Shown: piece after piece, positions 1 to 8,266 of the stretch
How the letters are laid out: each line of letters starts with the position of its first letter
How positions within the stretch are numbered: the first letter of the stretch is position 1
Assembly (NCBI RefSeq): GCF_000317615.1
Contig: NC_019780.1
Span: 372,001-436,000, forward strand
Length of the DNA stretch: 64,000 nt
Source: Dactylococcopsis salina PCC 8305
GTDB taxonomy: Bacteria; Cyanobacteriota; Cyanobacteriia; Cyanobacteriales; Rubidibacteraceae
Direction of reading: 5' to 3'
Translations under genes and position numbers: made by a program
Notes under the pieces: generated by a model
The model's input: only the letters and a program-made list of their open reading frames with translations
Told to the model about the DNA's origin: nothing
Database searches by the model: none

Positions 1-1
1 G

Positions 2-531
2 GGGAATCGACCGAATATTTCCCGACTCCTCAGCGCGATCGCGCAAAATCAACTACAAGTTCTCGATAATGCTGACTGGTCGCAAGATCGGATCAAAGCC
101 TTGGAGGCTGCCCGTCAAGCACTCATTGATCGAGGTGACATCGCCCAGGCAAAAGAAATCGCCCGTCTTCTCAGTTCCCGTAGTGAGTTATCCCCGCCCT
201 TCCGTATAATTGGACATTAAGGCTCGATCGCATCCAAGAAGCGGCTGTTACTGAAATTAATCAACCTTGGGTTGATGACTTAGCACGGATTTCAGTAACC
301 TTTAAATTATATGGAAGACTTGCTTTTAGTTACAAAGCCAAAGAGAATGATCGCTTTATTGGGGAGTTAGAAGGAGAATCGCGGCGTGTAGTACGGAAAA
401 TCTTTAATACCTTCTGGTTTTTCCGTGATATTGCCAAATACTGGGAACAATGTGAAGTGATTGAACCGCAAAGTGTGCGCGATCGAGTTTTAGAAAAGAT
501 TACCCAATTAGAGGAACGATATCACCAATAA
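2..531 (+). pseudogene. WYL-domain regulator, 5' partial and frameshifted
   Basis: The gene enters from the left edge. One frame runs from base 2 to a stop at 218-220, and another frame, open from 187, carries on to TAA at 529-531. Adding one base in the CCCC run at 192-195 joins them into one protein reading ...SELSPALPYNWTLRLDRI. The second part has WYL-domain features: the YNWTLRLDRI segment and a C-terminal segment with YWEQCEVIEPQSVRDRV, typical of the extension after the WYL fold. WYL proteins are DNA-binding regulators that sense nucleotide-type ligands; one cyanobacterial subgroup (TIGR03985) lies next to CRISPR loci, and this C-terminus resembles that subgroup, but I cannot confirm it. 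The N-terminal DNA-binding part is off the window. It may be a pseudogene or a one-base sequence error. Confidence 0.6.
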
Positions 532-553
532 AAAAACCCCCCAAAAGGGGGGG
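531..553 (-). terminator. Intrinsic terminator of psbD
   Basis: A G7 run (547-553) and a C6 run (537-542) separated by AAAA form a strong hairpin. Read on the minus strand it is followed by a run of six or more T, the arrangement of a Rho-independent terminator. It lies about 40 bases after the psbD stop and just after the WYL stop on the other strand, so it probably ends psbD transcription and makes psbD monocistronic. Confidence 0.8.
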
Positions 554-590
554 TAGCAATTAAACCTTAACTGAAATTAATCAAGTCAGA

Positions 591-1652
591 TTAGAGAGCG
601 TTACCACGAGGTAAGACTTCTTCGGGGAATTCAAACTTCTGATGAGGTTGGTCATCTGGGGCCATCCAAGCGCGGAGACCTTCGTTTAATAAGATGTTTT
701 TGGTGTAGAAGGTTTCAAATTCAGGGTCTTCTGCTGCGCGAATTTCTTGAGACACAAAGTCATACGCACGCAGGTTTAAGCCTAAACCGACGACTCCCAC
801 TGAAGACATCCACAGTCCTGTTACTGGGACAAACAGCATGAAGAAGTGTAACCAACGTTTGTTGGAGAACGCAATTCCGAAAATCTGACTCCAGAAACGG
901 TTTGCGGTCACCATGGAATAGGTTTCTTCGGCTTGAGTTGGCTCGAAGGCGCGGAAGGTGTTGTTGCTGTCGCCACCTTCATCAAACAGGGTGTTTTCTA
1001 CGGTCGCGCCGTGAATTGCACAGAGTAACGCACCGCCTAAAATTCCAGCAACTCCCATCATGTGGAAGGGGTTAAGCGTCCAGTTGTGGAAGCCTTGGAA
1101 AAATAGGATGAAACGGAAGATACCTGCAACTCCGAAACTAGGAGCGAAGAACCAGCTAGACTGTCCTAAAGGATAGAGTAGGAAGACGCTGACGAATACG
1201 GCGATCGGACCGGAAAATGCGATCGCGTTATAAGGGCGAATTCCGACTAAACGAGCAATTTCAAACTGACGAAGCATGAAGCCAATCAGTGCGAAAGCGC
1301 CGTGAAGAGCGACAAAGCTCCACAGTCCGCCAGTTTGACACCAGCGAACAAAGTCCCAGTTGGCTTCGGGTCCCCATAAGAATAATAAGGAGTGTCCGAA
1401 AGCATCTGCCGGAGTGGAAACCGCTACGGTCAGGAAGTTACAGCCTTCTAAGTAAGAGCTTGCTAAACCGTGAGTGTACCAGGAGGTAACAAAGGTGGTT
1501 CCAGTGAGCCATCCCCCGATCGCCATGTAGGCGCAAGGGAACAGCAGTAAACCAGACCAGCCGATAAAGACGAATCTGTCGCGCTTGAGCCAGTCATCGA
1601 CGAGATCGAAGACTCCTCTTTGTTGTTGTTGACGTCCGACTGCAATTGTCAT
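591..1652 (-). CDS. psbD: Photosystem II D2 protein
   Basis: This encodes the D2 reaction-centre protein, which with D1 binds P680, pheophytin, the non-haem iron and QA in the thylakoid membrane. The 353-residue product is nearly full identity to the family by eye: [16 protein letters not shown] near the N-terminus, five membrane helices, the [13 protein letters not shown] stretch holding the redox-active tyrosine, [12 protein letters not shown] for chlorophyll and iron binding, and the [11 protein letters not shown] end. It is one residue longer than the usual 352 and has an odd QQQQ at residues 8-11. There is no psbC downstream; instead a terminator follows. Cyanobacteria usually hold one psbD overlapping psbC and often a second lone copy induced by high light, so this is probably the psbD2-type copy (inference). 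Confidence 0.97.
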   Translation of the reverse strand: MTIAVGRQQQQRGVFDLVDDWLKRDRFVFIGWSGLLLFPCAYMAIGGWLTGTTFVTSWYTHGLASSYLEGCNFLTVAVSTPADAFGHSLLFLWGPEANWDFVRWCQTGGLWSFVALHGAFALIGFMLRQFEIARLVGIRPYNAIAFSGPIAVFVSVFLLYPLGQSSWFFAPSFGVAGIFRFILFFQGFHNWTLNPFHMMGVAGILGGALLCAIHGATVENTLFDEGGDSNNTFRAFEPTQAEETYSMVTANRFWSQIFGIAFSNKRWLHFFMLFVPVTGLWMSSVGVVGLGLNLRAYDFVSQEIRAAEDPEFETFYTKNILLNEGLRAWMAPDDQPHQKFEFPEEVLPRGNAL

Positions 1653-1908
1653 TGCTAATACTCCAATTTGATAGGTATATTTACGAGTTTGCTATTTATG
1701 ATTACGAGTTTACCCGAAAGCAAACTTTGAGCAAATTTGTCAGAAAACTTTACTTTTCTTTACTAAATCCATCATAATCTAACTTTCTTAATTTTTCCAC
1801 CCTTCCTTAAAGAAATTTTAATTTTTGTTAAGTTAAGGGGCGATCGCGCCCACAGTGAGAGAAGAAATGTCAGACTGTTTGGTAATGTGCAATTAAGGAC
1901 GAGTGGTT
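1653..1908. promoter_or_regulatory. Divergent psbD / YtxH-gene intergenic region
   Basis: About 250 AT-rich bases separate psbD (minus) from the YtxH-like gene (plus), so both promoters must lie here. A clear Shine-Dalgarno AAGGA at 1895-1899 stands nine bases before ATG 1909. A HIP1-like GCGATCGCG is at about 1841-1849. I cannot place -10 or -35 boxes with confidence. Confidence 0.4.
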
Positions 1909-2244
1909 ATGTCCAAAGGTAAAGTTAGTGCATTTCTTGGCGGTGTTGCCATCGGTAGTGCTGTAGGAACAGTGGTGGGGCTATTGGCTGCGCCTCGATC
2001 GGGACGTGAAACGAGAAAGGTAATCAAAAAATCCGCTCAGGCTTTACCAGAAATTGCCGAAGATGTGTCCAGTAGTGTCCAGTTACAAGCCGATCGATTC
2101 TCAGAAACCACCTTAAGTAACTGGGATGAAACCTTAAACCGTCTCAAAAGCGCGATCGCTGCGGGGATTGAAGCGAGTAGAATAGAAACAGCGAATCTGG
2201 AAGAAAAACCCGAATCCTCCTCTAACCATGACTACCGTTCCTAA
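1909..2244 (+). CDS. YtxH-domain small membrane-associated protein
   Basis: The product is about 111 residues. It begins with a glycine/alanine-rich hydrophobic helix (AFLGGVAIGSAVGTVVGLLAAPRSGRETR), which is the classic YtxH/gas-vesicle-GvpP-like pattern of one membrane segment followed by the APRSGRETR motif. The rest is polar and likely helical. YtxH proteins are stress-associated with no settled biochemical role. ATG 1909 is chosen over the in-frame GTG at 1903 because the AAGGA Shine-Dalgarno fits 1909. The stop overlaps the next gene's start by 17 bases, so the two are probably co-transcribed. Confidence 0.75.
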   Translation: MSKGKVSAFLGGVAIGSAVGTVVGLLAAPRSGRETRKVIKKSAQALPEIAEDVSSSVQLQADRFSETTLSNWDETLNRLKSAIAAGIEASRIETANLEEKPESSSNHDYRS

Positions 2245-2638
2245 ACCCACTGCAATCGAATATCCTGAAAAAACCATTCAACGGGCGGCAATTGCTCTCA
2301 AATGCGCTCCCTTTCGCTTAAAATTATTTCAGGAAATGCGATCGGGTAGTGTTCCCCTCCCCCAAATTGCCAATCAATCAGGATTAGAAAAACAATACAC
2401 CACAGCCATCCTCTCGGAATTAAAAACGGAAAACGAACTCACTTGGTTAATTCAAGTGGGATTATTGCGTCGAGAAGTGGATGGACAGGGAATTACAGAT
2501 AGTTTTCGTCTCACGCCATTAGGACGGCAACTGGTGGCAAAATGGGAAAGTGAAAATGGCTACATCCCTTCTCCTTCTTGGTTAGAAAAAATAAAAAGCG
2601 CGATCGGGCGCTGGTTTCGCCTACCGTTTTTACAGTGA
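2228..2638 (+). CDS. Npun_F0494-family conserved cyanobacterial protein
   Basis: This 136-residue protein belongs to a cyanobacterium-restricted family usually labelled Npun_F0494. Visible hallmarks are the ALKCAPFRLKLFQEMRSGSV segment, WLIQVGLLRREVDGQGITDSFRLTPLG and a tryptophan-rich C-terminus. The middle (PLPQIANQSGL and following helix) looks like a winged-helix or MarR-like fold, so a DNA- or RNA-binding role is possible but unproven. It overlaps the preceding YtxH gene by 17 bases, which implies translational coupling. No cofactor or catalytic motif is visible. Confidence 0.75.
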   Translation: MTTVPKPTAIEYPEKTIQRAAIALKCAPFRLKLFQEMRSGSVPLPQIANQSGLEKQYTTAILSELKTENELTWLIQVGLLRREVDGQGITDSFRLTPLGRQLVAKWESENGYIPSPSWLEKIKSAIGRWFRLPFLQ

Positions 2639-2767
2639 TTAAAGTAAGTCAAAAGCCGCCTAGAATCTTTGATCTTTCTTCGGACTGATCGATCTAGTAA
2701 GATGAGAAAGCGATCGCGCTACCGTCCTAACTTTGTCGCGTAGTGTTATGACTAAGGGAGAAAAATA

Positions 2768-3256
2768 ATGACCACTGAAAACGCTGAAGGAAAAGAACAA
2801 TTACTCACCACCGAAGAAACTGACGCTTTAATCGACGAAGAAGCCGCCGCTTCTCATCTGGAAGTCATTGAAACAGTAATTTCTAGCCTTGATCAAAACG
2901 ATACCGCCATGGTCAGCCGTCGCGATGGTGGTCATCTTTGGAAATTCCAATATGGCAGCGTCGAGGTGTTTGTCCAACTGACAGGAGAGGCGGATGATGA
3001 TACTCTAGCAGTTTGGTCATCGGTGTTGAAACTCCCCGCCAAAGATGAACCTAGGTTGATGCGGAAATTATTAGAAATGAATTGGTCAGACACTTACGAA
3101 ACCGCTTTTGCCATCTATAATGATAGCGTGGTGGTGTTGACCCATCGCACTGTAGCGGATTTATCCCCTGTGGAGATTTCTCGCGCTTTGACGTTGGTCG
3201 CATCGATCGCGGATGATAACGACGAATCCCTACAAGAAGAATTTGGAAACTCGTAA
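2768..3256 (+). CDS. YbjN-domain protein
   Basis: The 162-residue product has an acidic N-terminal extension (about residues 1-30) followed by a YbjN-type fold related to type III secretion chaperones: hydrophobic strands, VEVFVQLTGEADDDTLAVWSSVLKLP and the helix LMRKLLEMNWSDTYETAFAIYNDSVVVLTHRT. YbjN proteins are small alpha/beta proteins implicated in stress responses in other bacteria; the cyanobacterial role is unknown. There are no membrane segments. ATG 2768 follows GGGAGA at a good distance. The gene overlaps the following lipoate-ligase-like gene, so the two probably form an operon. Confidence 0.75.
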   Translation: MTTENAEGKEQLLTTEETDALIDEEAAASHLEVIETVISSLDQNDTAMVSRRDGGHLWKFQYGSVEVFVQLTGEADDDTLAVWSSVLKLPAKDEPRLMRKLLEMNWSDTYETAFAIYNDSVVVLTHRTVADLSPVEISRALTLVASIADDNDESLQEEFGNS

Positions 3257-3980
3257 AAACGTTTGGCGCTTTCTCCCCTTGATTCCCGCATCGGGGGAGA
3301 TACAAATGGCGATCGATGCCTGGTTACTGCAACAATGTCAAGCGGGGAAACATCCTCCCACGCTGCGCTTCTACACTTGGCAACCAGCAGCAATTTCTTT
3401 AGGCTATCATCAAAAACGTTTTCCTGAAACCTGGCGAGAACTCACAGAAAATGGAACTTTAGACTTAGTGCGTCGTCCCACAGGAGGAAGGGCGGTACTG
3501 CATGAAGGAGATTTAACTTATGCCGTAATTCTGTCAGGGATGACAGGAAAGCGAATCGCCGTTTATGAGAAAATTTGTGAGTTTTTAATTACTGGTTGGA
3601 AACGTCTCGGCATCCCTTTATTTTACGGTCAACAGGGGCGAGGATATCGGGAAATCGCAAACTGCTTTCAAACCGCAACCGGTGCTGATTTAGTCAGCAG
3701 TACAGGGGAAAAACTCATCGGTAGCGCCCAACTCCGCCGAGGAGAAACGGTTTTGCAACATGGATCAATGCAGTTAAATCCGAATCCAGAATTATTTCAG
3801 AAAGTGTTTAATCAGTCTCCAACCTCTCCCCAATTAAACCTTTCTCATGGGGAAATCATGGCAACTCTTAAAGCAGCCGCAGAGGATTGTTTTCACATCA
3901 AATTAATCACTCAGCCCCTAATGGGGAGAGAGTGGGAAGCCATCAAAGCCTTGACTTTTGAAAACCACTCCCAAAATTAA
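3243..3980 (+). CDS. Lipoate-protein ligase A-like protein
   Basis: The product belongs to the biotin/lipoate protein ligase fold (LplA/LipM-like), which attaches lipoate or octanoate to carrier domains. Signature features are PTLRFYTWQPAAISLGYHQ, RRPTGGRAVLHEGDLTYAV, the typical ligand-binding segment, and GEKLIGSAQLRRGETVLQHGS around the catalytic lysine. I chose TTG 3243 because AAGAAG precedes it and homologues begin near the WRFLPLIPA segment; an upstream ATG at 3213 would give ten more residues lying inside the YbjN gene. It overlaps the YbjN gene by 14 bases. lipA is also in this window at 38.7-39.7 kb, so both lipoylation steps are represented. Confidence 0.8.
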   Translation: METRKNVWRFLPLIPASGEIQMAIDAWLLQQCQAGKHPPTLRFYTWQPAAISLGYHQKRFPETWRELTENGTLDLVRRPTGGRAVLHEGDLTYAVILSGMTGKRIAVYEKICEFLITGWKRLGIPLFYGQQGRGYREIANCFQTATGADLVSSTGEKLIGSAQLRRGETVLQHGSMQLNPNPELFQKVFNQSPTSPQLNLSHGEIMATLKAAAEDCFHIKLITQPLMGREWEAIKALTFENHSQN

Positions 3981-4249
3981 GACGTTTCCACTGGTGAAGA
4001 CGGTAAGAGACAACAGTTGACATCATCTAAACAAACTTTTCCCCACTGTAAAGCCCAACGAACGAGAGACACGCGGTTATCGGTAGAGGTTTTGGTGAGG
4101 ATGTTACTAATATGATTGTCAACGGTACGCTTGCTGATTTCTAGTTTTTGGGCGATTTCTTGGTTGGTTAACCCCGCAGCCACTAATTCGATAATTTGCA
4201 TTTCTCGCCCTGAGATCGTAATTGGCGTATTTAATTGTTTCTCTGTCAT
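3977..4249 (-). CDS. pedR: PedR-type LuxR-family redox regulator
   Basis: This 90-residue protein is only a LuxR/GerE helix-turn-helix with no receiver domain: ISGREMQIIELVAAGLTNQEIAQKLEISKRTVDNHISNIL at residues 12-51. Its C-terminus has cysteines at residues 73, 79 and 80 (KVCLDDVNCC). Synechocystis PedR (Ssl0564) is a small regulator of the same shape, known to sense photosynthetic electron flow through thioredoxin reduction of a conserved cysteine near residue 80, and the match is close. Its 3' end overlaps the convergent ligase gene by four bases. A group II intron now ends 53 bases before its start, which has displaced its original promoter region or lies within its 5' leader. Confidence 0.85.
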   Translation of the reverse strand: MTEKQLNTPITISGREMQIIELVAAGLTNQEIAQKLEISKRTVDNHISNILTKTSTDNRVSLVRWALQWGKVCLDDVNCCLLPSSPVETS

Positions 4250-4288
4250 TGGTTTCTCCGTTAAGTTTGCTGAGAATAGGTTAACTGA

Positions 4289-6034
4289 TCAAAGCAATTT
4301 TATCGGGTAAGGTTCGAGAGTCGCCTCTCTCCCCTCCCCTAAGAACCGCACGTGACAGTTTCCCATCATACGGCTGAGGCTCTTACTTCCAGCCTTCGTC
4401 TTGGATTTTGGACTGTGTACCTGCTTATGACACGCTTTGTGTAAGTGGATTAAATTCTCAGCGTCGTCTGAGCCACCGTCTTTCACAGGTACTATGTGAT
4501 GGGTCTCGATTTCTTCTCCGTTATAGAGGCTTTCACCACAGACAGGACATTTATGTTCTTGTATATTGGCTACTTGTTCGTATTTACTACCTTTCGCCCA
4601 TTTTTGTTTTCCTATCTTGAGGTTACGTTTTTGCCAATAATCTCGGAGTGAGGGGTCATCAGGGCTTGCATTCCCTTTGACTTTCACGTGCCTTACTATG
4701 GGTGTACTACTGATGTTATAAAGAACAAAGAATTTCTCTTTGCCTCCACGACCAGTCCCTTTGCACATAAAAGTCCAGTGATTCCCTTTGTATGAACCGA
4801 AGTATTTATTTGCAACCCACTTTTTGGATTTATTTGGGTGTCGCCGACAACACCATTTCCAGAGGTAGTGCCATACTCGATATGAGATGTAGCTGAAGGT
4901 TCGTTTACTAACCGCCCCTCTGTAGTAGTTAGCAAAACCTCGGAGAAGTGGATTTAGGATTTTAATGACTTGTTCCTGAGTGCAAGATTTCATGTTATCT
5001 AGGGTTTCCCCAATTTTTTTACAGAAGGCGAGAACCTTCTTTTTCTGGGGCTTAATCATTAATTTGCCACCGTAATGGCGTAAGTTGAACCCAAGAAAGT
5101 CAAAACCTTCTTCCATTGAGACGATTCTCGTCTTCTCCGCGCTGATTTCCAAACCCCGTTCTAACATCCATTGCTTTATCTGGTCTAGTATGTGTTCTAG
5201 GCTTTCCTTATCCTTAGAGGTAACAACGAAATCATCCGCGTAACGAATGACTCCGAGCTTTGGATTGACTGACTTAATGAAGTCTTCCAACCCATGTAAT
5301 CCAATGTTAGCTAACAGAGGACTAATCACCCCGCCTTGTGGTGTTCCCATGTCGGTCGGATTCAGTAAACCTATATCGAGATAACCAGCTTTTAACCATC
5401 CTTCAATTAAATCTCCACGTGGAACAGACTCAATTGCTTTCAGGATGGATTCATGGGCAATGTTGTCGAAGAAACCCTTAATATCAGCGTCTAGTACCCA
5501 AGTGTCACGTCCCCCCTGAACTCTCAAGAAACATTGTTCAATGGCATCGTGACAACTTCTACCGCATCTAAATCCATAAGAATTAGGCTCAAATACAGCT
5601 TCCCATTCAGGCTCTAGTATATTTTTAACCATTGCTTGTGCGACTCTGTCCCGTACGGTAGGGATTCCGAGGGGACGTTTCTTCCCGTTAGGTTTGGGTA
5701 AATAAACTCGTCGTGTCGGGTTAGCTTCGGGCATCTCCCAACTATTCACAAGTTTCACTCGCTCGTCTGGGGTGTTGATTACCTCCTTATCTACCCCTGC
5801 GGTACGCTTTCCTAGATTAACTTGAGTGATTTGTCGCACTGATAAAAGCAAGTTGGCTCGGCTTCGTAACAACAGCTTCTGCAACCGACGTAACTGCTTC
5901 CACTTACCAAGACTTCTGGCACGAAAGATTCGCATACGTAAGTTTCTAACAGACTTCTTGACCTTACGCCAGTTAATCTGACCCCAGTCTGAAATCTCTC
6001 CCCTTAGTCCATTTGTCAACGTTAAAGATGACAT
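4289..6034 (-). CDS. ltrA: Group II intron reverse transcriptase/maturase with HNH domain
   Basis: The 581-residue intron-encoded protein carries a reverse transcriptase domain (GKKRPLGIPTVRDRVAQ, GFRCGRSCHDAI, catalytic IRYADDFVVT, GTPQGGVISPLLAN), an X/maturase domain with the PLLRGFANYYRG motif, and a C-terminal HNH endonuclease (CPVCGESLYNGEEIETHHIVPVKDGG, then HLHKACHKQVH). This is the full set for splicing and retrohoming. The open frame runs on through domains V and VI and stops outside the intron at 4289, so the last 20 or so residues are read from catalytic intron RNA; functional protein probably does not need them. No frameshift is visible, so the intron is potentially active. Confidence 0.93.
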   Translation of the reverse strand: MSSLTLTNGLRGEISDWGQINWRKVKKSVRNLRMRIFRARSLGKWKQLRRLQKLLLRSRANLLLSVRQITQVNLGKRTAGVDKEVINTPDERVKLVNSWEMPEANPTRRVYLPKPNGKKRPLGIPTVRDRVAQAMVKNILEPEWEAVFEPNSYGFRCGRSCHDAIEQCFLRVQGGRDTWVLDADIKGFFDNIAHESILKAIESVPRGDLIEGWLKAGYLDIGLLNPTDMGTPQGGVISPLLANIGLHGLEDFIKSVNPKLGVIRYADDFVVTSKDKESLEHILDQIKQWMLERGLEISAEKTRIVSMEEGFDFLGFNLRHYGGKLMIKPQKKKVLAFCKKIGETLDNMKSCTQEQVIKILNPLLRGFANYYRGAVSKRTFSYISYRVWHYLWKWCCRRHPNKSKKWVANKYFGSYKGNHWTFMCKGTGRGGKEKFFVLYNISSTPIVRHVKVKGNASPDDPSLRDYWQKRNLKIGKQKWAKGSKYEQVANIQEHKCPVCGESLYNGEEIETHHIVPVKDGGSDDAENLIHLHKACHKQVHSPKSKTKAGSKSLSRMMGNCHVRFLGEGREATLEPYPIKLL

Positions 6035-6650
6035 CTAACTTCTCCTCGGGTTCGTCCCCCTTGTAAACTTCACTTTCGTATAAGACCCAAGACAAGTCTG
6101 CTATTGCTTTCGCTTAGGGATAAAGTTTCAACCCCTATCCATCCCATTACAGGCTGGCATTCGCTTTTTGTCTCATCTTTTACCCTCCAAGGAGTTCCGT
6201 CTCCGTTACCTTCGACTTACTACCAGTTCGACCTCTGGCAGACCTTGTAGGGCTTACCCTGTTGTATCGATTGAACATACGAATTGGTTAGGATGGCTGA
6301 CTATTCTACGGAAGGGGTTTGTTTCCACGTTATTATGAATGAGTAGCATAATAGCCACCTACTTACCTTTTTTGGTTATAGCCTGTCAGGGATAATTTGG
6401 CTATTTCAAGCATTACGTAGTTTAATCATCAGCTTAGGCTGTGTTCATCCTTCCAATTCTCCTTCTAGCACGGAAACCAGTTAACCCTACTAGCAACCGT
6501 TACGTTTGGGGCGTGCATTCCACTGGATTCATTACTTACTACCAGTGTCGCCATTCTCCGAGAGTGGAGAACTTTCCATAAAGGACAGGGGTGGAAATCC
6601 CTGTGGTGTAAGGGTTACACCGATTCAACCGACCAGTTCAGGTCGCGCAC
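4302..6650 (-). mobile_element. Group II intron, complete with ORF
   Basis: The 5' end, read on the minus strand from 6650, is GTGCGCGACCTG, matching the group II consensus GUGYG. About 600 bases of structured domain I-III sequence follow, then the reverse-transcriptase ORF, then domain V (4342-4376, with AGCCGTATGATGGG and GTGCGGTTCT) and domain VI, ending at CCCGAT near 4302. Length is about 2.35 kb. It lies in the same direction as pedR, 53 bases upstream of its start codon, so pedR may be expressed through a spliced leader. The exact 3' boundary is read from the AY rule and is uncertain by a base or two. Confidence 0.88.
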
Positions 6651-6762
6651 TCATATACTTAACTTCATTGTAACTATCAATGATCCCCGTTTCATACTTT
6701 GTTACTTTTTCTCGGTTGCCAAGTGCCATGGCAGCTATGAGGGATCACTTTTGGAAGTGCTA

Positions 6763-6873
6763 ATATCAGGTTCGGGTAATTGTTTATAATTGGTGTTGGG
6801 TTTCGCGTGGAGACGTTCCATGGAACGTCTCTACCCAACCTACTTTTTATCATTGATTGAGCGAACCTGATAT
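6763..6873. mobile_element. MITE-like element with 12-bp terminal inverted repeats
   Basis: ATATCAGGTTCG at 6763-6774 is perfectly inverted as CGAACCTGATAT at 6862-6873, bounding 111 bases with no gene. Inside is a nested palindrome, AGACGTTCCATGGAACGTCT (6811-6830), flanked by TGTTGGGTTTCG and CCCAACCTAC, which belong to a dispersed hairpin repeat found elsewhere in the window. The element supplies the last residues and stop codon of the hypothetical gene on the minus strand, so it probably inserted into that gene. Confidence 0.6.
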
Positions 6874-7167
6874 AAACGACAAATTGGCGGTAGTGGCTCG
6901 ATCGAGAACAATCATTTCCGTTCCCAATTCTGGCTTCCATGTCATGGCATTACTAAAACTTTTAAATCCCAACAACGCGGGAAGCAACGCCACACGCACC
7001 GGCGGCACAAAAAACACCAAATAACGCCCTGCGAGAATTTTTCTAAAGCCTGAAACCAGAGATTTTGTCTCATAAGATACAATTAAGGAAAGGTTGGGCA
7101 ATTTTGTAACTGTCTCTAAAGCAATGAACGGTGAACAATCAATAATGTTAAAATCATTCAGTCTCAT
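6850..7167 (-). CDS. Hypothetical protein, 3' end replaced by a MITE
   Basis: The frame encodes 105 residues that I do not recognise. The composition is protein-like, with hydrophobic strands (AGRYLVFFVPPVRVALLPALLGF) and a WKPELGTEMIVLDRATTANL segment, suggesting a small alpha/beta domain. The last residues (ISGSLNQ) come from the inverted-repeat element at 6763-6873, so the original C-terminus is lost or altered. Its start is only ten bases from the divergent start at 7178, which leaves little room for two promoters; one of the two starts may be misplaced. Truncated gene or fortuitous frame both remain possible. Confidence 0.4.
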   Translation of the reverse strand: MRLNDFNIIDCSPFIALETVTKLPNLSLIVSYETKSLVSGFRKILAGRYLVFFVPPVRVALLPALLGFKSFSNAMTWKPELGTEMIVLDRATTANLSFISGSLNQ

Positions 7168-7177
7168 CTAAAAATAT

Positions 7178-7717
7178 ATGATAATGTTATTTTTTAAGGT
7201 TCGATCGGTTACTCTTAGCAGTCTTTTATTGTTACCGTTACTGTTTTTCTCAACGCCTTTAATCGCTCAAACTCCGCCAGAATCGGATGAAGAAACTTCC
7301 GAGGATTTACGTCCAAACACTCTCTTGAGTTTAGAGGGAGGAGAAGACTTGATGACAGAAGCCACGAAAGCAATTGATGAGGGAAATTATGATTTAGCTA
7401 AAGAAAAATTGCAATCAGCGCGGCGAGTGTTTAATCAATTGTCGAATTTTTATCAACAGTTAGCAGGGAGTTTTCAAGGAGTTAATAATCAAGTTTCTGA
7501 AGAACAACGACAACAAGCATTACAAGCAGCAGAAATGCGCGATCGAGCGACTTATCAACTGGCTTTAGTTCACCGCGCACAAAAAGAAACAGCTTTAGCC
7601 GTTCCCCTTTTTATTCAAGTCATTCGTTCGCAAAATCCCACTTCTGAATTAGGAAAAAAATCTTACCAACAATTGCGGGAATTAGGCTTTGTCAAGTCTC
7701 CTTTTCCTGGTAACTAA
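7178..7717 (+). CDS. Secreted TPR-like hypothetical protein
   Basis: The 179-residue product starts with a short basic stretch and a strong hydrophobic core (SLLLLPLLFFSTPLIAQTPP), a typical signal peptide with cleavage likely after IAQ. The mature part is helical, with tetratricopeptide-like helices (ATKAIDEGNYDLAKEKLQSARRVFNQL and RDRATYQLALVHRAQKETALAVPLFIQVI). It is likely periplasmic or anchored in the outer envelope and likely mediates protein contacts. I do not recognise a named family. ATG 7184 is an alternative start. Downstream lies a GATGGGGGA tandem repeat rather than another gene of the same unit. Confidence 0.6.
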   Translation: MIMLFFKVRSVTLSSLLLLPLLFFSTPLIAQTPPESDEETSEDLRPNTLLSLEGGEDLMTEATKAIDEGNYDLAKEKLQSARRVFNQLSNFYQQLAGSFQGVNNQVSEEQRQQALQAAEMRDRATYQLALVHRAQKETALAVPLFIQVIRSQNPTSELGKKSYQQLRELGFVKSPFPGN

Positions 7718-7734
7718 TCACGGAATAAGTTAAG

Positions 7735-7792
7735 GAAGATGGGGAAGATGGGGAGGATGGGGGAGATGGGGGAGATGGGGGAGATGGGGGAG
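7735..7792. repeat. GATGGGGGA nonamer tandem repeat
   Basis: Six or so copies of GATGGGGGA (with GATGGGGAA and GATGGGGAG variants) follow the end of the TPR-like gene. The same nonamer appears at 12.7, 23.2 and 38.2 kb. Confidence 0.85.
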
Positions 7793-7876
7793 AAAAATTG
7801 TCTTCCTTGTCTCCCATTTCCCCCTTGTCTCTAAAAATCAATTTAATGCACACCCGTTTATTGTTAATTATTAATT

Positions 7877-8266
7877 ATGCTTGGAACATTTCAAAAAAGT
7901 CATTTGAGAATCGAAATCAAAGCTACAGCACAGTTAATTGGCGAGAGTTTATTGTATCCTGAAAAGCTGCGCCAATGGATGTTTCCTCAACAACTTTCTC
8001 AAGGATTACCGAATCAATTAGAATCAGGATTAACCTTTACCAGTCGCACAGGATTAATTACGATTAAACATGAAGTGGAAACTTTGACAGATTCTTATCT
8101 GCGGTTAATCCTCAGTGAAGGAGTGGATGGTTATCACGAATGGTGTTGGGATGAAGGTTGGGTACAATCTCGTTTAGAAGGGGTTTCTTTATTGCCTTTA
8201 AATTTAGCGCAGACGACGACTTTACTACGGTTGCGTCAATTTGTTGAAAACGGAGAGATTCTTTAA
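7877..8266 (+). CDS. Conserved hypothetical protein, SRPBCC-like
   Basis: The 129-residue product has alternating strands and helices (IEIKATAQLIGESLLYPEKLRQWMFPQQ, GLTFTSRTGLITIKHEVETL, YLRLILSEGVDGYHEWCWDEGWVQSRLEGVSLLPLNLAQTTTLLRLRQFV). The order of a first strand, a short helix, several long strands and a long last helix suggests a START/SRPBCC ligand-binding fold, but this is inference from pattern alone. It has no signal peptide. Its stop codon overlaps the next start by one base (TAATG), so translation is probably coupled to the following small gene. Confidence 0.55.
   Translation: MLGTFQKSHLRIEIKATAQLIGESLLYPEKLRQWMFPQQLSQGLPNQLESGLTFTSRTGLITIKHEVETLTDSYLRLILSEGVDGYHEWCWDEGWVQSRLEGVSLLPLNLAQTTTLLRLRQFVENGEIL

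Noticed and set aside
4408-4620. A 70-residue frame opposite the intron reverse transcriptase
   Set aside because: It is a shadow of the HNH domain and domain V on the other strand.
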